A stretch of 19,334 nt of DNA, taken from Streptosporangiaceae bacterium (lineage in GTDB: Bacteria > Actinomycetota > Actinomycetes > Streptosporangiales > Streptosporangiaceae). Where the stretch lies: NCBI GenBank assembly GCA_030045175.1, contig JASIBM010000193.1, positions 1 to 19,334 on the forward strand. Reading direction: 5' to 3'. Position numbers and translations under genes: made by a program. Below are positions 13,454 through 19,334 of this stretch, in pieces (the first letter of the stretch is position 1; every line of letters begins with the position of its first letter). The notes under the pieces are model-generated. The model saw only the letters and a program-made list of their open reading frames with translations. It searched no databases and was not told the origin of the DNA.

Positions 13454-16400
13454 GGCGGCACCGGGTCGGGATGGTCATCCGCGGCCTGATCGCCCTGCTC
13501 ACCTTGGTGGCGCTGGCCGTCGGGCTGCCAGTGCTGCTCTACCGGCTCGGCGGCTCCCCGATTCCTGCCCACGTGCCGTCCTGGCACCGCGTCACGTACC
13601 TGCTGATGCACAAGGACAACGGCAGCCTTTTCCTCGGGGCGGTCAGGGACGTCTCTTGGCTGGCCTGGGCCGCCTTTGTGATGGCGGTGCTTGCGGAGGC
13701 CCAGGCCGCGCTGCGAGGCAGGCAGGCTCCGCGGCTGCGCCTTGCGGGCGTGCAAGGCGTAGCGAGCCGGCTGGTCGCGGCGGTTGCCCTCACCTTCGCC
13801 GCCCCGGCCGTGCTGGCCGTCGCGGCCGCGCCGGCCATGGCGGCCACCGCCCATCCCGCGACGCCACAGGCACCGAGGGGGCCAGCGATGAACTCCGCAC
13901 ATCAGTTCACAGGAGCGACAACCGAGTCCAGCGTGGTCGTGGTCCAGCCCGGCGACTGCCTGTGGATGATCGCGCAGCGATACCTGGGCTCTGGCGAACG
14001 ATTCACCGCCATCGTCCGCCTCAACCTCGGGCACGCCATGGGTGACGGAGAGGTATTCACCGATCCGTCGGTCATCCGGCCCGGCTGGCACCTGCGGCTG
14101 CCCGCCGCGGGCACCGGGCACGGCGCCACCGCGCCTGGTCAGGTTAACGGGGACCGAGCCGACGGTCGTGAGCACGCCGCGGACAGGAACAGGCCGGTCC
14201 GTCATGACTCGTCGGGCACGCACGATGGCCATCCGTCCGCGGACCCGCGCTTCCACCGCCCGCACCGATCCGCCGGCCGCGCCGTCGAGCCAGCCGTAAC
14301 GCTGGGCGCCACGCCAGGTGCCTCGGGGTCTGACGCTTCGCGGCCGCCCGGGCAGGGCGCGGGCACCGTGGTGAACTCGGGGCAGCATCAGCAGGCACTG
14401 GAGTTGGAGCTGTTCACCCTGGGGATGCTGGCCGGTGGTGCGCTGGCGAGCCTGGAGCGGCTGCGGCACCGCCAGCGCCAGCACCGCGGGCCAGGCCGCA
14501 GGATCGCGCTGCCGCGGGACGAGGATGGCAGGCGCATCGAGAGCAAGCTGCGGGCCGCCGCCAGGTCGGCCCTGGCCCGCTGGGAAGGCGCTGGCGCCGG
14601 CGATGACGCGGACGACGCCGGCGACGCCGACCCGATCGCCGTAACCCCATTGCCGGCCACGCTGGCAGACGCGCTGCGTGATCTGGGCGAGGCGATCGCC
14701 GCGAGCGGCGATCCGCTGCCGCCGATCGTCGGCGTCCACCTGACGGCGACCGCCATGGACGTGCTGCTTTCCGCGCCGGCCGCCGGCCCGCCGCCGGCGC
14801 CGTTCACCATCGCCCCAGCCCGTCAGGCGATGTGCTGGACTGTCGACCTTGGCTACCCGGAGGACTGTCGGCCAGCGCCGCTCACTCCGGGCGAAGTCGG
14901 TGACCTGCTACCTGGCCTGTTCACGGCCGGCGCGACCGACAGCGGCGGGTACCTGCTGCTCGATCTGGAGGCCATGCGGGTCACCTGCTGCGACGGCCCT
15001 GACGATCTCACCGATCGGCTGCTCGTGACCGCGGCGACCGAGATGGCGTCCAGCCGCTGGAGCGGCTGGTATGACCTGATCCTCGTCGGCTGCGACGAAC
15101 TGGACATTCTGGGGCGCGCCGAGCTGTGCGGCGATCTGGATGACGCGCTCGACCTGCTCGACGCGCGAGCCAGGGCGGTCGACTCGAGGCTGAGCGACGG
15201 TGGCCCCCCGGACGTGCGAAGCCGTCGGCTCACGGACCCCGAGGACGAGGACTGGGGACTGGCCCTGCTGATCAGCCGTTCGCAGCCGACGCCGGACCAG
15301 ATGACGCGGCTGCTCGAGCTGGCCGATGGCCCCGGCGGGATCGCCGCTCTGGTTGCCGGGGACACTCAGGCCGACAACGGCAAGGTCGCCCCCGCCCTCT
15401 TCCAGCTTGAGGCGGACCCGGACCATCCCGAAGAGATCATCGCCACGGTCAGCATCGCCGATCTGGGCTCCGACCACCAGATCACCGTGTGGCCGCAGAC
15501 CCTGACCATTGCCGAGTACGAGGCGCTCGCCGGGGTCTTCGCGACCGCCGCTGACGTCGCCGACGTCGATCCCAGCGCAGACCCGTACCGCGACCTCGCT
15601 GGACCACCGTGGGTCAGGCTGTCGGCCGCGCCTGTCGGCCCGGCCGACGACGATGAGCCGTGGGTCGCGGACTACGCCCGGCCGGAGTACGCGGACTCCG
15701 ACCGACAAGCACCCGACTGGGATGGTCCGGCCGGCTACGGACGACCTGGCCAGCCGGCCGGACCTTGGCGCCATCCGGGTTCGGTCGGCTCGCCGGGCCC
15801 GCGTGCGCTGGGTTCGCCTGGGCTGGGTTCGCCGGCGCTGGGTTCGCCTGCGCGCGGCATCGACATCAAGGTTCTCGGCCCGGTCGAGGTCGCCGGCGCG
15901 GCCGAGCCGCTGCAGCCCAAGCAGGCCGAGCTCGTGCTCGCACTGGCGCTGCACGCTCCGGTCGGCCTGTCCAACTCGGCGCTGTGCACCCTGCTCGGGG
16001 CCGACGAGGATCATCCCCGGCCGTCCGACTCGGTTCGCCAGCTCATCACGCGGACCCGCCGCCGCCTCGGGCAGGCCCCGGACGGTCAGGAGTACGTCAT
16101 CCACTTGGGTAGCGGCATCTACGTGCTGCACGCCGACGCTCGCCTCGACTGGACGGCGTTCAGCGCGCTGGCCGCTCGGGGCCGGGCCGACGCTAACGCG
16201 GCAGACCTGCACGCGGCGCTCGCGATGGTCAGGGGTCAGCCGTTCGCCGACTGCTACCACTGGTGGATCGACGTCAGCCTGGTCGAGACCATCAGGGCGG
16301 AGATCGTCGACACCGCGGAGTTGCTCGCGAACCTGGAGCTCACGACGGGAGACCCGCGCGCGGCGGCGTGCGCGGCCCGAGCCGGGCTCGCGGCCGAGGC

Positions 16401-16596
16401 GGCCTCCGAGCAGCTGTGGCGGGCGCTGATGTGCGCCGAGCACGACTCGGGAAACCTCGACGGCGTGACCGCCGCGTGGAACGGCTGCCTGGACGCCATC
16501 TCGGAGATCGCGCCTGGCGCCGATCCGCACCCCGACACCGAGCGGCTGTACCGCCAGCTCACCAGGATGGCCGTGCCCGCCGGCCTGCGCCACTAA
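13450..16596 (+). CDS. Membrane protein with LysM domain and C-terminal SARP-like DNA-binding/BTAD module
   Basis: A 1048-residue fusion. Two or three membrane helices (about 9-31, 67-87, 107-133) precede a LysM domain (about 162-217: VVVQPGDCLWMIAQRYLGSG, then PGWHLRLP), which in other proteins binds peptidoglycan. A further hydrophobic stretch lies at about 319-336 (LFTLGMLAGGALASL), so the LysM part is probably outside and the rest inside. An acidic middle region (about 380-760) has no motif I recognise. An Arg/Gly/Pro linker with LGSP repeats leads to an OmpR-like winged helix (from about 804, IDIKVLGPVEV, and SVRQLITRTRRRLGQAP) and a BTAD (about 899-1043). It may sense the wall or pilus and act on transcription, or the BTAD may be structural. 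GTG start at 13450 overlaps the TadG-like stop by 4 nt. It ends the operon. Confidence 0.88.
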   Translation: MRRHRVGMVIRGLIALLTLVALAVGLPVLLYRLGGSPIPAHVPSWHRVTYLLMHKDNGSLFLGAVRDVSWLAWAAFVMAVLAEAQAALRGRQAPRLRLAGVQGVASRLVAAVALTFAAPAVLAVAAAPAMAATAHPATPQAPRGPAMNSAHQFTGATTESSVVVVQPGDCLWMIAQRYLGSGERFTAIVRLNLGHAMGDGEVFTDPSVIRPGWHLRLPAAGTGHGATAPGQVNGDRADGREHAADRNRPVRHDSSGTHDGHPSADPRFHRPHRSAGRAVEPAVTLGATPGASGSDASRPPGQGAGTVVNSGQHQQALELELFTLGMLAGGALASLERLRHRQRQHRGPGRRIALPRDEDGRRIESKLRAAARSALARWEGAGAGDDADDAGDADPIAVTPLPATLADALRDLGEAIAASGDPLPPIVGVHLTATAMDVLLSAPAAGPPPAPFTIAPARQAMCWTVDLGYPEDCRPAPLTPGEVGDLLPGLFTAGATDSGGYLLLDLEAMRVTCCDGPDDLTDRLLVTAATEMASSRWSGWYDLILVGCDELDILGRAELCGDLDDALDLLDARARAVDSRLSDGGPPDVRSRRLTDPEDEDWGLALLISRSQPTPDQMTRLLELADGPGGIAALVAGDTQADNGKVAPALFQLEADPDHPEEIIATVSIADLGSDHQITVWPQTLTIAEYEALAGVFATAADVADVDPSADPYRDLAGPPWVRLSAAPVGPADDDEPWVADYARPEYADSDRQAPDWDGPAGYGRPGQPAGPWRHPGSVGSPGPRALGSPGLGSPALGSPARGIDIKVLGPVEVAGAAEPLQPKQAELVLALALHAPVGLSNSALCTLLGADEDHPRPSDSVRQLITRTRRRLGQAPDGQEYVIHLGSGIYVLHADARLDWTAFSALAARGRADANAADLHAALAMVRGQPFADCYHWWIDVSLVETIRAEIVDTAELLANLELTTGDPRAAACAARAGLAAEAASEQLWRALMCAEHDSGNLDGVTAAWNGCLDAISEIAPGADPHPDTERLYRQLTRMAVPAGLRH
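15808..15852 (+). repeat. Three 15-bp units coding for LGSP-x pentapeptides
   Basis: Units at 15808-15822, 15823-15837 and 15838-15852 encode LGSPG, LGSPA and LGSPA in the linker just before the winged-helix domain of the LysM/BTAD protein. They differ at two or three bases only, which suggests recent slippage-type expansion. Confidence 0.85.
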
Positions 16597-16607
16597 CGCC
16601 GCTGACG

Positions 16608-19082
16608 CTATGGCGCGAGCGTCGCGCTGATCCCGGTGGTCGTGGCGCCGGGCGCGACGGTGACTATTGTCGCCGTGGCCATCGAGTTCGCGTCCTGCCA
16701 CCATTGGGTCGCATAGCCGGTACCGCCGCATCCGGAGGCGAACTCGACCCGGTATCGTCCTGGCACCACGCCGCCGATCGAGTACGTGCCCGCAGCCGAG
16801 GTCACGGCCAGGACAGGGCGGATGGCCGGGACTGCCCGATGGGCAGGAACGGCCGCGCGGACCGGAATCGCGGTCACGCAGATCCCGGCGACAGGCGCAC
16901 TTCCCGCGTTCGTCACCGTCCCTGAGACCGACCCGTCAGGAACGCCCCTGCCGTCCACGCCCCTGGCCATACGGCCGGCCGATACCCTGGCGAGCACTGC
17001 CTGCGGCGCCAGGTCCGGCGCCCCAGGAACCGGGCCTGGCGTGCAGGCCGCGAACAGCACGCGGTATGTTCCCTGCGCCATGCCGCGCAGCACGTAGCCA
17101 CCGTCAGGGCCGGTCTGCGAGATGTCCACGATCCCGCCGCCGGTCACCGGGTAGGCGGTCACGCAGACCCCGGCCGCGGGGATGTTGGCCGCGCCGATGG
17201 TCAGCCTGCCTGACAGCGACCCAGCCGGGCCTAGCGCGGCGTTCACGCCGCTCGTGGTACCGGGAGCGGCCACGTAGACGCCGGTCCGGACCTGGGGTGC
17301 GGGTCCGGACCACCCGCACCCGAAGGCCACCGAGTAGGTTCCCTTGCCTCCCATGCCGCCGATGCGATACCCGCCGTCACGCTCCGTGCCGACCTCGTTG
17401 ACCTGGTTCACGGCGAACTGCATATTGGGGTTGGCTGGGTCGAAGTCCAGTACAGACACGCAGGTGTCGCGGATCGGTCGACCCGTAACCCGGGACGTGA
17501 CCCGGCCGGTTATGAACCCGCCCGCCGTCACCGCGATGTTAATGCCGGTAGTTACCCGCCCAGTGACGACCGGCACCGGCCGCGCGGTCGCCGGCCCGGT
17601 CGCATCCGGATACCACTGGGTGCCGAACTTCCCCCGGTTGCACTTGAATACCCTGATCACGTACCTCCCGGCCGGCAGGCCGGTTATCCGGTAGCGACCC
17701 TTTCGCGGGAACATCTCGGTACCGCCAAGGGCGCGGAACGCGGCGGTCCCGCCTCGCGGATAGGCGACGACGCAGGCGTTCTTGTCCTCGTTGACGCCAT
17801 GTTCAGTGACCGCGCCGCTGATCGATCCTGATGGCCCCATGACCGCGCTCACGCCCGTGGTGACCGTGCCTGAACCCACCCAGACCGAGACCGGCTCCCC
17901 GTCCGAGGTCCGGAACCACCGGCTCGCCAGGTTCTCGGTACCACAGGCGAAGAACATCACGTCGTACCGGCCCGGCCACATGTTGCCGATCTCATATGAC
18001 CCGCTGGTCTCGACCGCGCCGGACTGCGAGTCGAAAGCCGCCAGCAGCCGCGCCACCATGTTCGTGCTCACGAACGGGCCGCTGAGCTGCACCGGGTCGA
18101 CGCAGACGTCCGAAAGCGGATGACCCGAGGAGTCGGTCAGCGTGCCCGTGAGCGTGCCGCCCGGCTGCATCACCGCGTCGATGCCCGTGACCGACTGGCC
18201 GACCTGCACCCGCACGGCCGCCCCGCCGACCAGGTCCGCGCTGCCCGGGTAGGCCTGCGGCGCGTAGCTGCCTGAGTTGCCGCAACCGCCGATGAACCCC
18301 ACGTGATACCGCCCCGGAGCCAGCCCGGTGAACGTGTAGGAGCCGCTCGCATCGGTCATCGTGGGCGGCGCGTTACCGATAGCGACGCATATACCGGCGA
18401 GCGCCTGGTGGTCAGGGCCGGTCACCACGCCGCTGAGCCGCGCCGCGGGCAGCAGGAACAGCGTCACGGTGAGCGTCCGGCCGACCCGGACGGTGACGGT
18501 CCGCCGCGAGTAAATGTAGTCACCGCGGGCACCGCAGCCTGGGCCGATCTGAACTTGGTACCGGCCGCCGGGCAGGCCGGAGAAGCGGAACGTCCCGCGG
18601 CGGCCGGTGTGGGTGTGGCCGGTGACCTTGTGCGCCGCGCCGAGCCCGGTCAGCCAGACGCACACGCCAGGCAGGCGCCGCCCGGAACGGTTCTTGAGCC
18701 TGACCGTCCCGTCAATTGCCCCGCGCGCGTTCGGCGCGAAGGTCCACTGGGTCCGCGCCTTCCGGCTACGGGTCTGGAACGGGGGTGCCAGGCTACTTCG
18801 CAGCGCCAGCCGCCAGCCGAGCGGCGGCGTGCCATAGCTGCCGCGAGGCATGGCGGCCGCTGTGGCCGTGCCCAGCGCTGGCAGCACCAGCTTCGGCTGG
18901 CCCGCTGACGAAGAGGTGGTGGCCAGCGCCGGGTGGGACATCGCCTGGCCGCCAGGGGGAGCCGCGGCGCCGGCAGGTGCCAGGGCAGTCAGCGACAGGA
19001 ATGACGCGGCCGCACAGCCAATGGCGACCGCGGCAGGCACGCGACGATACCCTAAGTACACGATATGACGTATAGCATTCAC
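16608..19082 (-). CDS. Large secreted protein with seven Cys-paired carboxypeptidase-regulatory-like repeats
   Basis: An 824-residue exported protein. The signal peptide (basic MNAIRHIVYLGYRR, then a hydrophobic segment to about 40) precedes a low-complexity region and seven repeats of about 60-100 residues (starting near 124, 217, 312, 422, 525, 624 and 720). Each has a GxV(T)xxxG...CV strand, a GxYxxxGLPPGRYxVxF strand and a late Cys, so each holds one Cys pair (for example 141/183, 232/267, 735/786). This is the carboxypeptidase-regulatory (CarboxypepD_reg-like) beta-sandwich, used in surface and adhesive proteins. No sortase motif or membrane anchor is visible at the C-terminus (ISATLAP), so it may be released or held non-covalently. 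The GTG at 19082 has no clear ribosome-binding site; codon 10 is TTA. It converges with the pilus operon, 11 bp between the stops. Confidence 0.85.
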   Translation of the reverse strand: MNAIRHIVYLGYRRVPAAVAIGCAAASFLSLTALAPAGAAAPPGGQAMSHPALATTSSSAGQPKLVLPALGTATAAAMPRGSYGTPPLGWRLALRSSLAPPFQTRSRKARTQWTFAPNARGAIDGTVRLKNRSGRRLPGVCVWLTGLGAAHKVTGHTHTGRRGTFRFSGLPGGRYQVQIGPGCGARGDYIYSRRTVTVRVGRTLTVTLFLLPAARLSGVVTGPDHQALAGICVAIGNAPPTMTDASGSYTFTGLAPGRYHVGFIGGCGNSGSYAPQAYPGSADLVGGAAVRVQVGQSVTGIDAVMQPGGTLTGTLTDSSGHPLSDVCVDPVQLSGPFVSTNMVARLLAAFDSQSGAVETSGSYEIGNMWPGRYDVMFFACGTENLASRWFRTSDGEPVSVWVGSGTVTTGVSAVMGPSGSISGAVTEHGVNEDKNACVVAYPRGGTAAFRALGGTEMFPRKGRYRITGLPAGRYVIRVFKCNRGKFGTQWYPDATGPATARPVPVVTGRVTTGINIAVTAGGFITGRVTSRVTGRPIRDTCVSVLDFDPANPNMQFAVNQVNEVGTERDGGYRIGGMGGKGTYSVAFGCGWSGPAPQVRTGVYVAAPGTTSGVNAALGPAGSLSGRLTIGAANIPAAGVCVTAYPVTGGGIVDISQTGPDGGYVLRGMAQGTYRVLFAACTPGPVPGAPDLAPQAVLARVSAGRMARGVDGRGVPDGSVSGTVTNAGSAPVAGICVTAIPVRAAVPAHRAVPAIRPVLAVTSAAGTYSIGGVVPGRYRVEFASGCGGTGYATQWWQDANSMATATIVTVAPGATTTGISATLAP

Positions 19083-19171
19083 GGTAATGGTGTCGCCAGG
19101 GGAGCTTGGCGAAACTAGGCTGACCTGCGCAAACAGGGCCTAGATGATCATGTCAGACCCCACGTCCAGAC

Positions 19172-19186
19172 GGGCCTGAGAGGCCC
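19172..19186. repeat. Short hairpin GGGCCT-GAG-AGGCCC
   Basis: A perfect 6-bp stem with a 3-nt loop lies about 90 bp upstream of the secreted-repeat protein gene. No T-run follows, and in this GC-rich DNA a stem this short can be chance. Confidence 0.35.
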
Positions 19187-19199
19187 CATGCCGGGCTAG

Positions 19200-19239
19200 C
19201 GCTTACCCTTATGTCCTGCTGCACCCTGATGGGTAAGCG
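19200..19239. promoter_or_regulatory. Perfect 9-bp inverted repeat, candidate operator
   Basis: CGCTTACCC (19200-19208) and GGGTAAGCG (19231-19239) are exact inverses with half-site centres 31 bp apart, about three helical turns. They lie about 120-155 bp upstream of the minus-strand secreted protein and 28 bp before a possible plus-strand start, so they could serve either direction. Transcription factors binding as separated dimers or looping pairs use such layouts. An RNA hairpin with a 22-nt loop is the alternative. Confidence 0.45.
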
Positions 19240-19266
19240 TTTCACTTCGCGGGGGTGACGGCTACC

Positions 19267-19334
19267 ATGACGCAATGGCGCTCTGTTCAGCGTACCGGCT
19301 CGCTCGGTGGCCCGTTCGAGTGCTGGGAACCGAT
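19267..19334 (+). CDS. Possible start of a plus-strand gene, cut by window edge
   Basis: An ATG at 19267 opens a frame that runs to the window end (22 codons, MTQWRSVQRTGS...) and has GGGGGTGA ending 8 nt upstream. A second ATG at 19275 opens another frame that is also free of stops. Too little is visible to name a product or to be sure it is coding. Confidence 0.25.
   Translation, partial: MTQWRSVQRTGSLGGPFECWEP

Noticed and set aside
13291..14739. Antisense open frame of 482 codons
   Set aside because: It overlaps the TadG-like and LysM genes and shows no motif; it is a shadow caused by high GC at third positions.
16604..16623. Hairpin GACGCT/AGCGTC between the convergent genes as a terminator
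   Set aside because: The stem is only 6 bp, has no T-run and overlaps the end of the minus-strand gene; it is not distinguishable from chance.
14908..16731. Long antisense open frame of 607 codons opposite the LysM/BTAD gene
   Set aside because: It is Arg/Gly-rich low-complexity sequence with no domain, expected opposite a GC-rich gene; the sense frame has clear LysM, winged-helix and BTAD motifs.
1..19334. CRISPR arrays, tRNA/rRNA genes, insertion sequences or toxin-antitoxin pairs
   Set aside because: No regularly spaced repeats, tRNA-like cloverleaf, transposase motif or paired small genes were seen. The tandem repeats found are all in coding linkers.

Overview
The base composition (very high GC, GC-rich third codon positions, GTG starts, short stop/start overlaps) and the gene content point to an actinomycete (Actinomycetota), probably a filamentous soil type. 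SARP-family regulators, a mycosin-type protease and a compact Tad operon support this. I cannot name the genus from sequence alone. No tRNA, rRNA, CRISPR array, transposase or phage gene was recognised.

Left block (1-4226, minus strand). Three genes read leftwards: a SARP/NB-ARC regulator (2265-4226), a single-pass membrane protein of unknown function (1423-2232), and a mycosin-like subtilase (1-1429, cut at its C-terminus by the window edge). The last two overlap by 7 nt, and only 32 nt separate the first two, so they look like one operon. Mycosins belong to type VII (ESX) secretion loci, so the rest of such a locus may lie to the left, outside the window.

Divergent intergenic region (4227-4944). 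This 718-bp gap has no convincing gene. It holds a hairpin beside the regulator's ribosome-binding site, a cluster of short direct and inverted repeats including two TCGAGCG copies, and a perfect 17-bp inverted repeat built from two smaller palindromes 31 bp apart.

Tad/Flp pilus operon (4945-16596, plus strand). The order is lipoprotein, secreted Gly/Ser-rich protein, SAF/CpaB-like protein, CpaE/ParA-like ATPase-fold protein, TadA (CpaF) ATPase, TadB, TadC, a 66-aa Flp-type pilin, two TadE-like pseudopilins, a TadG-like protein, and a 1048-aa membrane protein with a LysM domain and a C-terminal SARP-like DNA-binding/BTAD module. Most neighbours overlap by 1-10 nt, implying translational coupling. 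The exceptions are short gaps before tadA (46 nt), tadB (4 nt), the pilin (56 nt, unusually AT-rich), the first TadE (1 nt) and the TadG-like gene (67 nt). TadA should power pilin assembly through the TadB/TadC platform, while the pseudopilins, SAF protein, lipoprotein and secreted protein are candidate envelope parts. No prepilin peptidase is visible.

Right block (16608-19082, minus strand). A convergent gene encodes an 824-aa secreted protein made of seven beta-sandwich-like (carboxypeptidase-regulatory-like) repeats, each with a cysteine pair. The last 252 bp hold a perfect 9-bp inverted repeat and perhaps the start of another plus-strand gene.

The most unusual features are the LysM-membrane-BTAD protein closing the pilus operon, the two undescribed secreted proteins opening it, the CpaE-like protein without a Walker lysine, the structured divergent control region, and rare TTA codons found only in minus-strand genes.
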